Below are positions 47,308-55,913 of a stretch of 64,000 nt of DNA, piece after piece; positions within the stretch are counted from its first letter, which is position 1, and each line of letters begins with the position of its first letter. The notes beneath the pieces are model-generated. The model was not told the origin of the DNA. It made no database searches and worked only from the letters and a program-made list of their open reading frames with translations. Location: assembly GCF_033096465.1 (NCBI RefSeq), contig NZ_AP028156.1:2994501-3058500 (forward strand). Reading direction: 5' to 3'. Source of the DNA: Blautia luti (GTDB lineage: Bacteria; Bacillota; Clostridia; Lachnospirales; Lachnospiraceae). A program made the translations under genes and the position numbers.

Positions 47308-47435
47308 GGGAAATTTTATGGAAATTTAAGATTTTTCCGTCTTATAACGACACTTGACCGTGAATCGCACTCAAATTTGATTGTAATTTTGTATACTATA
47401 TAAACAATAATTATAATTTCTTATACAATAGTTGC

Positions 47436-47482
47436 TTCAGTCAACGGGATTCTCCACCTGTGGCAGATTGCTTCAGCGACGT
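47436..47482. repeat. Short repeat pair in the rplT-livJ gap
   Basis: Two copies of TTGCTTCAG (about 47433-47441 and 47469-47477) flank GGGATTCTCCACCTGTGGCA, in which CCACCTGTGG can fold. No function assigned. The region 47308-47430 is AT-rich and empty. Confidence 0.3.
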
Positions 47483-47492
47483 ATAAAATAAA

Positions 47493-47534
47493 AAACACAC
47501 AGAAAAGAAGCAGTTTTACTTCTCTCCTGTGTGT
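47493..47534 (-). terminator. Terminator of infC-rpmI-rplT
   Basis: On the minus strand ACACACAG...AGAAGT pairs with CTTCT...CTGTGTGT, followed by TTTTTTATTTTAT. Confidence 0.9.
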
Positions 47535-47570
47535 CGTAATCTTGGCTAAATTCTCAGGAAATACTACTGA

Positions 47571-47927
47571 TTAAGCAAATGCTTTTTTAGCGATCTCAGC
47601 AAGTGCTGCAAATCCTTCTGCATCGTTTACTGCAAGTTCAGCAAGCATCTTTCTGTTGATGTCGATGTTTGCAACTTTCAGTCCGTGCATCATTTTGCTG
47701 TAGGATAATCCGTTCATTCTTGCTGCTGCATTGATACGTGCGATCCAGAGCTGTCTGAACTGACGTTTTTTCTGCTTTCTTCCTGCGTAAGAGCTAGCAA
47801 GTGCTCTCATTACAGACTGTTTAGCAACTCTATACTGTTTGGAGCGGGCTCCTCTGTAACCTTTTGCCAGTTTTAATGTACGATTATGTTTCTTCTTTGC
47901 GTTTAATCCGCCTTTAATTCTTGCCAT
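47571..47927 (-). CDS. rplT: 50S ribosomal protein L20
   Basis: 118 residues, full length. Begins [20 protein letters not shown] and contains [15 protein letters not shown] and [18 protein letters not shown], standard for bL20. It is an early 23S rRNA-binding assembly protein and, in Bacillus and probably here, represses its own operon by binding the leader upstream of infC. Third gene of the operon. Confidence 0.98.
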   Translation of the reverse strand: MARIKGGLNAKKKHNRTLKLAKGYRGARSKQYRVAKQSVMRALASSYAGRKQKKRQFRQLWIARINAAARMNGLSYSKMMHGLKVANIDINRKMLAELAVNDAEGFAALAEIAKKAFA

Positions 47928-47972
47928 TTCTTAATTTTCCTCCTGTTCGTCTATCTTCTTCGCAAATGCTTC

Positions 47973-48170
47973 TTATAAATATGGTAATGCTTTCTTCATG
48001 CTCTTAACGTTAGTAGCATCAACAACAGTAGATTTTCTCAGATTTCTTTTTCTCTTCTGAGATTTCTTTGTTAAGATATGGCTCTTATAAGCTTTATTTC
48101 TTACTAATTTTCCTGTACCTGTTTTTTTGAAACGCTTTGCTGCTGCTCTACAAGTTTTAATTTTTGGCAT
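47973..48170 (-). CDS. rpmI: 50S ribosomal protein L35
   Basis: 65 residues, strongly basic. [20 protein letters not shown] and [19 protein letters not shown] are diagnostic of bL35. It lies between infC and rplT in the conserved translation operon, with AGGAGGAAAT-type SD. Confidence 0.98.
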   Translation of the reverse strand: MPKIKTCRAAAKRFKKTGTGKLVRNKAYKSHILTKKSQKRKRNLRKSTVVDATNVKSMKKALPYL

Positions 48171-48205
48171 TGTAATTTCCTCCTTAAACTGTATCTCTAT
48201 TATAT

Positions 48206-48712
48206 TTAACGTTTTTCCGTTAAAAACATGGTCATGCTTCTGCCTTCAACCTTCGGTGCCTTCTCCACTGTTGCCACATCTGCAAGCTGTTCTGCAAAAT
48301 CATCCAGCACGTGTCTGCTGCTTGCCATATGCGCCATTTCTCTTCCACGGAAACGTAAGGTTACTTTTACTCTGTCACCTTTGGAAAGGAATTTTCTGGC
48401 GGCGTTGACTTTCGTATTAAGGTCATTGGTATCAATGTTTGGAGAAAGTCGCACTTCTTTGACATCGATGGTCTTCTGCTTCTTCTTGGCTTCTTTTTCT
48501 TTTCTTGCAAGTTCGTAGCGATATTTACCGTAATCAATGATCTTGCATACCGGCGGTTTCGCCTGCGGGGCAATCTTTACCAGGTCAAGCCCTGCCTCCT
48601 GAGCTTTGAACATTGCTTCCTTCGCGGACATGATTCCAAGCTGTTCTCCGTCCGAACCGATTAAGCGTACCTCTTTGTCTCTGATCTGTTCGTTAATCAT
48701 TAAATTGCTAAT
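48206..48712 (-). CDS. infC: Translation initiation factor IF-3, AUU start
   Basis: 168 residues when begun at ATT (48710-48712): ATT AGC AAT TTA then ATG ATT AAC. GGAGG lies 9 nt before the ATT, whereas the first ATG (48698-48700) is 21 nt from it, too far. An AUU start is the classic infC signal, which IF-3 itself discriminates against, giving autoregulation. N-domain [19 protein letters not shown]; linker [13 protein letters not shown]-domain [13 protein letters not shown] and [14 protein letters not shown] bind the 30S platform. Confidence 0.96.
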   Translation of the reverse strand: MSNLMINEQIRDKEVRLIGSDGEQLGIMSAKEAMFKAQEAGLDLVKIAPQAKPPVCKIIDYGKYRYELARKEKEAKKKQKTIDVKEVRLSPNIDTNDLNTKVNAARKFLSKGDRVKVTLRFRGREMAHMASSRHVLDDFAEQLADVATVEKAPKVEGRSMTMFLTEKR

Positions 48713-48719
48713 TGTAGTG

Positions 48720-48922
48720 CACCTCCATACCTGAATAGACTTAATAACTTCTCATCGCCCTCATATCTTTTACAAAAGAAAAAAGCGTGGACGAAATCCA
48801 CACTCTGATATCACACCCACTGATCTCTGAGACCGGCAGTTACTGTGCAATATAAACCTGAGCCGCTTCAATCATATGCGCTGAGGTGAGAGTGGAACTC
48901 TGCTTTGTTTTCTTACGTACTT
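48720..48922 (-). promoter_or_regulatory. L20-type autoregulatory leader of the infC operon
   Basis: About 200 nt of untranslated leader. It has a structured 5' part (AGAGTTCCACTCTCACCTC, then AGCGGCTCAGG) and ends in an intrinsic terminator at 48775-48804: GTGTGGA pairs with TCCACGC, then TTTTTTCTTTT. Position, order and terminator match the L20 leader known from Bacillus, in which L20 binding promotes termination. Confidence 0.8.
48775..48804 (-). terminator. Attenuator terminator in the infC leader
   Basis: GTGTGGA-tttcg-TCCACGC followed by TTTTTTCTTTT on the minus strand, about 65 nt before the infC start. Confidence 0.85.
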
Positions 48923-48926
48923 GTAT

Positions 48927-48955
48927 AAGATACCATGCTTTTCTATTTAAGTCAA
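48927..48955 (-). promoter_or_regulatory. infC operon promoter
   Basis: -35 TTGACT (48950-48955), 17-nt spacer, -10 TATCTT (48927-48932). The predicted start site near 48920 agrees with the leader's 5' end. The rest of the gap to 49098 holds only the SD of the DUF1540 gene. Confidence 0.85.
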
Positions 48956-49098
48956 GTATCTTTTTATTTTTTCTTAATATATTTTTCTGTTTTCATTTTA
49001 TACATATTTTTCGCATTTCCGGGCACTCTATCTTTATGACCGCATCTGTCACTTTTGATCACTGCGGTCGAATCAATACAGATCAAGGAGGAAAAATC

Positions 49099-49428
49099 AT
49101 GACAACTCTGAAATGTTCAGCAACTACCTGTATGTACAATAAGGAACAGCTCTGTTCCAAAGGTGACATCGACGTTACCGGAGAAAATGCTACCACTGCA
49201 AATGAAACAAGCTGCGGCAGTTTCCGTGAGCGCAGCGGAAATTCTGTGACAAACAGCTGTGCCAGCGGCTGTGGATGTGAAAAGATCCAGATCGACTGTA
49301 AAGCACACAACTGTACCTATAATTCAGACTGCAAATGTACAGCTTCTTCCATTCATGTGGACGGCTCCAGCGCACACGATGCCTCTGATACCAAATGCAA
49401 TACTTTTCAGTGCAACTGTGGTGTCTGA
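49099..49428 (+). CDS. DUF1540 Cys-rich protein, two repeats
   Basis: 109 residues with 14 or so Cys. Two DUF1540 units: LKCSATTCMYNKEQLCSKGD (4-23) with a later C-G-S-F, and IDCKAHNCTYNSDCKCTASS (65-84) ending TKCNTFQC. Regular C-x4-C-x6-C spacing suggests metal binding; function unknown, but such proteins are common in spore-forming Firmicutes. No signal peptide. SD AAGGAGG. It shares the bidirectional terminator at 49478-49512 with ftsZ. Confidence 0.88.
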   Translation: MTTLKCSATTCMYNKEQLCSKGDIDVTGENATTANETSCGSFRERSGNSVTNSCASGCGCEKIQIDCKAHNCTYNSDCKCTASSIHVDGSSAHDASDTKCNTFQCNCGV

Positions 49429-49477
49429 ATTTATCCAGTCTGCATGAGACCTGTCAGATTTTCTGATCGTCTCACAA

Positions 49478-49512
49478 AAAGAGACATACCGGATGTATCG
49501 GTATGTCTCTTT
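49478..49512. terminator. Bidirectional terminator between DUF1540 gene and ftsZ
   Basis: AAAGAGACATACC pairs with GGTATGTCTCTTT (13 bp) around a 9-nt loop. Confidence 0.9.
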
Positions 49513-49527
49513 GATCTGTTCTATTAT

Positions 49528-50706
49528 TTATCTGTTTCTTAAGAAATCCGGGATCTGAATGTCTTTCTTCTGAACAGTGCTGGACGGAGTCTTAGTTGTT
49601 CCGAATGGTGTTGCATTCATAGTAGGAAGGCTGAAGCTTGGCATATTCATACCTGCTGTAGCTGTTCCTGCTGCCGGCGCTGCCTGAGAAGAAGGTCTTC
49701 TGGAGCCAAAGGAAGAAGCTGTGCTTCTTTTTCCGAAAGGGCTTGCCTGAAGGTTCTCATCATTTAAACCTGTTGCGATAACTGTAATTCTGCAGTAGTC
49801 AGCAACTGTATCATCATACATCGCACCGAAGATGATGTTGGCATCCTCTCCTGTAAGCTCCTGTACATAGCTTGCTGCGTCGTTTGCATCCATAAGTGAG
49901 ATATCACCGGAAATGTTGATGATGACATGAGTTGCACCCTTGATGGTTGTCTCAAGAAGTGGAGAAGAAACGGCCTGCTGAACAGCTTCCATAGCCTTAT
50001 CATCGCCTCTTGCCTCACCGATACCGATATGTGCGATTCCCTTATCTGTCATGACTGTCTGAACGTCTGCGAAGTCAAGGTTGATCAGTGCCGGCAGATT
50101 GATCAGGTCTGTGATGCCCTGTACTGCCTGCTGCAGAACCTCATCCGCTTTTCTTAATGCCTCCGGCATAGTAGTGCGACGGTCAACTACTTCAAGTAAT
50201 TTATCGTTCGGGATAACGATCAGTGTATCCACTGCTTTCTTCAGATTCTCAATACCTGCAAGTGCATTGTTCATACGTGTCTTCGCTTCAAAACGGAAAG
50301 GCTTGGTTACAACTCCTACTGTCAGGATACCCATTTCCTTCGCTGCTGCAGCGATGACCGGTGCAGCACCTGTTCCGGTTCCGCCGCCCATACCACAGGT
50401 AACGAATACCATGTCTGCGCCTTCCATTAACTGTTTCACTTCTTCAATGCTTTCTTCTGCTGCTTTCTGTCCAACCTCAGGCTGCGCTCCTGCGCCAAGA
50501 CCCTTGGTTATCTTCTCGCCAATCTGAAGTACAGTTGGAGCTTTGCAAAGAGTTAAAGCCTGTTTATCGGTATTTACACCTACAAACTCAACTCCTCCGA
50601 TGGATTCCTCCACCATTCTGTTTACTGCATTATTTCCGGCTCCACCCACGCCAATTACGATAATCTTTGCAGATGATTCAGCCTCATTTGACATGATCTC
50701 TAACAA
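49528..50706 (-). CDS. ftsZ: Cell division protein FtsZ
   Basis: 392 residues from a TTG start (50704-50706), chosen because GGAGG lies 7 nt upstream and homologues start MLEI; the ATG four codons later (50694) is the alternative. GTPase: [13 protein letters not shown], tubulin signature [10 protein letters not shown] (about 110-119), T7 loop [11 protein letters not shown]. The variable linker (about 325-370) is followed by the conserved C-terminal peptide [11 protein letters not shown], which binds FtsA/SepF. It is the last gene of the dcw cluster; a gap of 183 bases after ftsQ may hold its own promoter. Confidence 0.97.
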   Translation of the reverse strand: MLEIMSNEAESSAKIIVIGVGGAGNNAVNRMVEESIGGVEFVGVNTDKQALTLCKAPTVLQIGEKITKGLGAGAQPEVGQKAAEESIEEVKQLMEGADMVFVTCGMGGGTGTGAAPVIAAAAKEMGILTVGVVTKPFRFEAKTRMNNALAGIENLKKAVDTLIVIPNDKLLEVVDRRTTMPEALRKADEVLQQAVQGITDLINLPALINLDFADVQTVMTDKGIAHIGIGEARGDDKAMEAVQQAVSSPLLETTIKGATHVIINISGDISLMDANDAASYVQELTGEDANIIFGAMYDDTVADYCRITVIATGLNDENLQASPFGKRSTASSFGSRRPSSQAAPAAGTATAGMNMPSFSLPTMNATPFGTTKTPSSTVQKKDIQIPDFLRNR

Positions 50707-50889
50707 TGTACTTCCTCCTTTATTTCTATCTGATATCAATTTCAGTAATTTATGTCATAGCTACATATAGATATATCATATATTTTTTTTCGGAATTAAT
50801 CAACCATTAATTTCGTTTTTTTCTACTTTTTTTCATGGTTATTCCTGTTTTCCTGCCTGTATCAGCAGTTTCTATACAAACAGGAACCT

Positions 50890-52086
50890 TTAATATCCGT
50901 AATCTTCGCTGTAATAGTCTCCATTATAACCATCACTGTAGCTGTCACTGTAATCTTCATTATAACTGTCACTGTAGCCATCCGAATAGTCCGAATAATC
51001 TCCGCTGTAACTGCTGTCATATTCCTGGCTGTTATCCTCAGAATATCCATCGGAATAATCTCCTGACTGAGTGTCACTGCCGGTATCTTCAGTGTCTGTG
51101 GTGTCTGTATTTTCTGATTCGGCATCTAGCGATTCCTGTGTCGGCTTCGGACCTACATAATTGCCATTAGCATCATACTCTCCTGCGCCTGTATAATCTC
51201 CTTCCCCGTCATAACCGCCGGTCCAGTTCGCAATGGCTTCTTCCAGGGCAGTCATAGGTTTCGCGCCTACATAGTTGCCGTTTTCATCATAGCCGCCGGT
51301 CCAGTTCTCTGATGTAGATGTGGTATCCGTTTTTTCTTTCTCTTCCTCGAAAGTATTCGTGTCTGTAGAAACGCTCTCCATATGAAGGATTCCCTTCTTC
51401 CCTGTGATCTTCGGAAGAATGGCTGCCACACGGTTCATTTTCTCCTCCAGATTCTCGTCCTTTCCAAGCTGTACCGTGATATCCCCGTAGATCAGACTGA
51501 TGGAATAACTGTTGTCAAACTGAATATGGTCAGGGACCAAGTCATTTTTCTGGAAGATCGTAGAAAGCGCCACAGCAGTATTCAGCACAGTATCTCCCTT
51601 AATATCCAGTTTCTCATCCATCACCACTTTACTCACTTCGATGCCGTCGAAATAAGGCACTGTCTTATCCAGAGTCTGTGATCCCTCCACGAAGGTGCCT
51701 GTCCTGTCAAAATAAATATAGCTGTCCAGATAATGGATACAACCGATGGGCTTTTTCTCCTTTACGCTGATGCAGATGGTATTTCTGTTCAGCTGAGTGA
51801 TCTTGAAAGCATCCACAAAAGCCACATCCGAAGTATCTACATTACCGCAGAACAGCGGTGCCAGGACCGAATTGGACGCAAACGATCCCTTAAGCACCAT
51901 TTTCTTTATCTCATCCTCTGTATAATGAGTGGTTCCGCGCACTTCCACAGAATCTACTTTATAATAGGAAAAAAAGCCGATTGCAGCACCGAGGAGTACG
52001 ATCCCTATCACACCTGCCACTGTTACTTTCGCTTTTTTGGTCAATTTTTTTAACGGATTTTTCTTTCCGAAATTGGATTTTCTCAT
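50890..52086 (-). CDS. ftsQ: FtsQ/DivIB-type division protein with repetitive Tyr/Ser/Asp-rich tail
   Basis: 398 residues. Cytoplasmic basic N-terminus, one TM (VAGVIGIVLLGAAIGFFSYY, about 23-43), POTRA domain (VDSVEVRGTTHYTEDEIKKMV) and FtsQ/DivIB beta domain up to about 240. Beyond it is an unusual extension: NWTGGYDENGNYVG-KP, then NWTGGYDGEGDYTG and GEYDANGNYVGPKP, i.e. three related units, then about 70 residues of S, D, Y and G ending SEDYGY. It is part of the FtsQLB-type septal complex. Overlaps murA by 4 nt. Confidence 0.88.
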   Translation of the reverse strand: MRKSNFGKKNPLKKLTKKAKVTVAGVIGIVLLGAAIGFFSYYKVDSVEVRGTTHYTEDEIKKMVLKGSFASNSVLAPLFCGNVDTSDVAFVDAFKITQLNRNTICISVKEKKPIGCIHYLDSYIYFDRTGTFVEGSQTLDKTVPYFDGIEVSKVVMDEKLDIKGDTVLNTAVALSTIFQKNDLVPDHIQFDNSYSISLIYGDITVQLGKDENLEEKMNRVAAILPKITGKKGILHMESVSTDTNTFEEEKEKTDTTSTSENWTGGYDENGNYVGAKPMTALEEAIANWTGGYDGEGDYTGAGEYDANGNYVGPKPTQESLDAESENTDTTDTEDTGSDTQSGDYSDGYSEDNSQEYDSSYSGDYSDYSDGYSDSYNEDYSDSYSDGYNGDYYSEDYGY

Positions 52087-53366
52087 ATACGTTCATTTCC
52101 TTTGCCAGATGACTGCCAGATCCGGCAGCCCAGAGCTTCTAAATCTTCACAGATGTGCTCATATCCTCTGCTGATAAACTCAGTTCCCCGGATACAGGTT
52201 TCTCCTTTTGCACCAAGCGCTGCAATGATCAGCGCTGCACCGCCCCGGAGATCTCCAGCTTCTGTGGTACAGCCTTTCAGAGTATCTGTTCCACAGATCA
52301 CTGCTGTATTTCCGGTTATCTCAATATGCGCACCCATCTTTCTCATCTGAAGGGCACTGCCAAACCTGTCATCAAAAATCTTCTCCCTGATCCTGCTCAC
52401 ACCCTGTATCCCGGCCAGCACAGCCATAAGAGGAGCCTGCAGATCTGTAGGAAATCCCGGATAGATTCCGGTTTCCACAAGGGGCACAGGACTGCATACC
52501 CTTTCTCCATTGATCCTTAGTGTACCACTTTTCCCTTCATATTGTCCACCCATTTTCCGATATACTTCCAGGAAGCTCTCCAGTTCCCCCACCGGTACAT
52601 TCTCAAGTGTGATCCTGCTTCTGGCCGCTGCTGCTGCGCACAGATAGGTTCCGGCCACGATCCTGTCCGGGGGAATCTGAAATTTCCCGGGGCCCAGTTC
52701 CCCCACCCCCTGGATATAAAGATGCTCTGTTCCCACACCCTGGATCTTCGCTCCCATTGTCTCCAGATATCTGCACAACCATACAACCTCCGGTTCCCTG
52801 GCACAGCCGTAAACATGGGTTTCCCCGCAGGCACACACTGCTGCCAGTACTGCCTGCTGTGTGGCTCCTACACTGGAATGTGGAAAAACGATTTCTTTTC
52901 CCATAAATTTCCCACAGTATGCAGACAGATATGCCTCCTGCTCCTCAATCTCAGCACCCAGATGCCTCAATGCCATCAGATGAAGATCTATTGGCCTTTT
53001 TCCGATCACACAGCCTCCCGGATAACCGATCCGACAACTGTGGTTCCTGCTCAGCACAGGTGCCAGCAGAATCACAGAAGAGCGCATTCTTCCTGTATAT
53101 GCAGCCGGGATCTGTATTCCGTCTGCCTCTGTGCAGTCCAGATACAGGTCATGTCCCTCCCACCAGGTAACAGCTCCCAGATCTTTCAGGATCTCTTCCA
53201 TGCAGAATACATCCGAAATCCGCGGACATCCCCGCAGAACACTCAGCCCTTTGTGCATCAGCGATGCTGCCATCATGGGAAGCGCCGCATTTTTTGATCC
53301 CTGTATGGAAACGCTCCCGTTAAGGGAACTCCTGCCCATTACGTGAATTTCATCCAAAATTTTCAC
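52083..53366 (-). CDS. murA: UDP-N-acetylglucosamine 1-carboxyvinyltransferase (MurA)
   Basis: 427 residues, EPSP-synthase fold. N-terminal GSVSIQGSKNAALPMMAASL (Lys22-equivalent in GSKNAAL), catalytic Cys119 in GGCVIGKRPIDLH, GATQQAVLAAVCACGETH, and FPTDLQAPLMAVLAGIQG with the catalytic Asp. It adds enolpyruvate to UDP-GlcNAc, the first committed peptidoglycan step, and is the fosfomycin target. The presence of Cys predicts sensitivity. Located between ftsW and ftsQ, overlapping ftsQ by 4 nt. Confidence 0.93.
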   Translation of the reverse strand: MKILDEIHVMGRSSLNGSVSIQGSKNAALPMMAASLMHKGLSVLRGCPRISDVFCMEEILKDLGAVTWWEGHDLYLDCTEADGIQIPAAYTGRMRSSVILLAPVLSRNHSCRIGYPGGCVIGKRPIDLHLMALRHLGAEIEEQEAYLSAYCGKFMGKEIVFPHSSVGATQQAVLAAVCACGETHVYGCAREPEVVWLCRYLETMGAKIQGVGTEHLYIQGVGELGPGKFQIPPDRIVAGTYLCAAAAARSRITLENVPVGELESFLEVYRKMGGQYEGKSGTLRINGERVCSPVPLVETGIYPGFPTDLQAPLMAVLAGIQGVSRIREKIFDDRFGSALQMRKMGAHIEITGNTAVICGTDTLKGCTTEAGDLRGGAALIIAALGAKGETCIRGTEFISRGYEHICEDLEALGCRIWQSSGKGNERI

Positions 53367-53380
53367 TCCTAAAGGGCCTC

Positions 53381-54493
53381 TTACCTTCTATTATATGCAT
53401 AAATGCCCTTCCTGTGACTGCTCACCCCCAGTGCCAGCCCCATCTCCCCCAGCAGAAATACTACGGAAGTTCCGCCATAACTGATAAAGGGCAACGTGAT
53501 CCCTGTATTGGGAATGGTATTGGTGACTACTGCAATGTTCAGGATCACCTGAATTGCCAGATGTCCCATGATCCCACCGCATATCAGCATTCCCGCCAGA
53601 TCTGCTCCATGCATGGCATTTACACACAATCTCCACAAAAGCAGCCCGAACACCAGCATCAGCAGAACCGCTCCTCCAAGCCCCAGTTCCTCACAGATCA
53701 CCGAAAAGATCATATCATTCTGTGCTTCCGGAACAAATCCCAGCTTCTGCAGGCTGCTTCCCAGTCCTCTTCCGAAGATCCCGCCGCTTCCTATGGCATA
53801 CAGTCCCTGGATGGTCTGAAACCCTTTTTCATATTTCTCCGGGTTTCTCCAGATAGCCAGACGTTCCAGGCGGTAGCTCTCAGCAGCCAGAAACACAGCG
53901 ATAAAACTCACACCTGCCGCCGCCAGTCCTATAAACTGCATATATCTGGGGTTGGAAACGAAGATCAGGATCACACCGATCCCCAGAATGATGATGGCTG
54001 TACTCAGATTATTGGAGCCTACCAGCCCCACAATGGGAAGCAAAGTGAACATGATCCTGCACATAAACCAGAACCCTTCTGTATTGTCTGCTCTTTCGAT
54101 CTGCCAGGTGAGAAACAAAATAACTGCCACCTTGGCGAATTCCGACGGCTGAAAGGATAAAGGCCCCAGGTTCAGCCACCGTTTCGATCCGTTGATCTCC
54201 TGGCCGAACAGCAGCACAGCTGTGGAGAGAGCCATGGAAAGAAGATACAGCGCCGGAGCCAGCCGGACAAAAAAGTGGTAGTCCATAATAGAAACCACAT
54301 ACATTGCCCCCAGTCCCAGTGCTGTCGCAAATAACTGTTTCTTAAAATAATAGGCAGAGTCGCCGAAACGTACTCTGCCATTATATTCACTGGCACTGCC
54401 AAGTACAGTCAGCCCAAACACGGCCAAAAGTACTACAAGCACCAGCATCGTCATATCTGTTTTGGAAAATCCCGCCTGTTTTCTCTGACTCAT
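53381..54493 (-). CDS. ftsW: SEDS glycosyltransferase FtsW
   Basis: 370 residues with ten TM helices. SEDS signatures: INGSKRWLNLGPLSFQPSEF and NDMIFSVICEELGLGG, and the C-terminal NTGITLPFISYGGTS. It polymerises lipid II glycan together with the class B PBP FtsI encoded in the same cluster. The ATG at 54493 is preferred (GGAG 6 nt upstream) over the one at 54511. The cytoplasmic C-terminus is short. Confidence 0.95.
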   Translation of the reverse strand: MSQRKQAGFSKTDMTMLVLVVLLAVFGLTVLGSASEYNGRVRFGDSAYYFKKQLFATALGLGAMYVVSIMDYHFFVRLAPALYLLSMALSTAVLLFGQEINGSKRWLNLGPLSFQPSEFAKVAVILFLTWQIERADNTEGFWFMCRIMFTLLPIVGLVGSNNLSTAIIILGIGVILIFVSNPRYMQFIGLAAAGVSFIAVFLAAESYRLERLAIWRNPEKYEKGFQTIQGLYAIGSGGIFGRGLGSSLQKLGFVPEAQNDMIFSVICEELGLGGAVLLMLVFGLLLWRLCVNAMHGADLAGMLICGGIMGHLAIQVILNIAVVTNTIPNTGITLPFISYGGTSVVFLLGEMGLALGVSSHRKGIYAYNRR

Positions 54494-54529
54494 CTGCGTC
54501 TCCGGAATCATGCCTTATCTATAGATATT

Positions 54530-55885
54530 CTACAGATTTCTTACATATTCCTTAAACATATCTCCACGCTGTTCATAGTTGTCAAACTGTCCCCAGCTTG
54601 CGCAGGCAGGTGAAAGAAGAACTGCATCTCCCTCCTGTGCTTTCTCTGCACATACCTTTACCGCTTCTTCCAGGTTCTCACAGAGAATGATCTCATGGAA
54701 TCCATGTTTCTCTGCCGTCTCTTTGATCTTTTCCTTTGTCTGTCCGATCAGTACCAGATAACGTACCTTTCCTGCAAAGGATTCGATCCATTCATCATAG
54801 CTGGACTGTTTATCATAACCGCCGCCGATAAGAAGTGTAGGGCGGTTCATCGCCTGAATGCCCTTTATGGCAGCATCCGGGTTGGTTCCCTTGGAATCAT
54901 TGTAATATTTGACTCCATTCTTCTCTGTTACATATTCGATCCTGTGGGCAACTGCTGTAAACTCACAGATACTCTTGCGGATGCTGTCCATGGCAACTCC
55001 GTCATAATAGGCCATGGCAACTGCAGCCATCACATTCTCGAAATTATGTTTGCCAAGAAGTTTGAGATCATCTGTGTTTACTACTTCGATCTCTTTCTCT
55101 CCGTCTTTCAGGATGATCTTCTTTCCATCCAGATAAATGCCCTGATCCAGCTTTCTTTCACTGGAGAAATATACGACTCTCGGAACAATGTCTTCTCCGA
55201 ACTTGCGAAGCACCTCATCTTCATAGTTCAGCACGCAAACATCTTCTGTTCCCTGATTCTTCGTGATCAACTCTTTGACACGAATATATTCTTCCATGGT
55301 ATGATGGCGGTTTAAATGATCCTCTGTAATATTCAGGATTGCAGAAACCTTCGGTGCGAATTCATCGATGGTCTCTAACTGGAAGCTGCTGATCTCTGCA
55401 ACTGTTACAGAGTTCGGTTTCATTTCCAGAGCCTTGGATGTATACGGTGTTCCGATATTTCCCACTACGAATACAGACTCTCTGGCATCCTGCATGATCT
55501 TACCCAGAAGAGCTGTTGTGGTTGTTTTTCCATTGGTTCCTGTGATGGCAAGTACTTCTCCGTCGCCTACTCTGTATGCCAGTTCTACCTCTCCCCATAC
55601 AGGAATCCCCTGCTCACAGAAACTCTTTACAACAGGAAGATCTGTAGGTACGCCAGGGCTTAAAACAACCAGATCAAGGCTGTCGGCTACTTCCTTCGGA
55701 AGTTCTCCGGCATACACTTCTACCTGATAAGTACCGTCTGTTTTATGTACCACTGCCTCTTTATCAATCTCTGCATTTCCGTCAAAAATAACCGGAACTG
55801 CGCCTACCTTCGCCAGAAGGTCTGACGCACCGATCCCGCTTTTGCCGGAACCAAATACCAGAACTCTTTTACCCTGTAATTCCAT
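54530..55885 (-). CDS. murD: UDP-N-acetylmuramoyl-L-alanine--D-glutamate ligase MurD
   Basis: 451 residues. N-terminal UDP-binding Rossmann (VLVFGSGKSGIGASDLLAKVG), central ATPase with P-loop AITGTNGKTTTTALLG (about 112-127), NITEDHLNRHHTMEEY, and C-terminal YNDSKGTNPDAAIKGIQAM with LIGGGYDK. It adds D-Glu to UDP-MurNAc-L-Ala. MurC, MurE and MurF are not encoded nearby. SD AGGAGGAAT precedes the ATG. Confidence 0.97.
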   Translation of the reverse strand: MELQGKRVLVFGSGKSGIGASDLLAKVGAVPVIFDGNAEIDKEAVVHKTDGTYQVEVYAGELPKEVADSLDLVVLSPGVPTDLPVVKSFCEQGIPVWGEVELAYRVGDGEVLAITGTNGKTTTTALLGKIMQDARESVFVVGNIGTPYTSKALEMKPNSVTVAEISSFQLETIDEFAPKVSAILNITEDHLNRHHTMEEYIRVKELITKNQGTEDVCVLNYEDEVLRKFGEDIVPRVVYFSSERKLDQGIYLDGKKIILKDGEKEIEVVNTDDLKLLGKHNFENVMAAVAMAYYDGVAMDSIRKSICEFTAVAHRIEYVTEKNGVKYYNDSKGTNPDAAIKGIQAMNRPTLLIGGGYDKQSSYDEWIESFAGKVRYLVLIGQTKEKIKETAEKHGFHEIILCENLEEAVKVCAEKAQEGDAVLLSPACASWGQFDNYEQRGDMFKEYVRNL

Positions 55886-55913
55886 AATAATATTCCTCCT
55901 TAAATCCCGCTCT

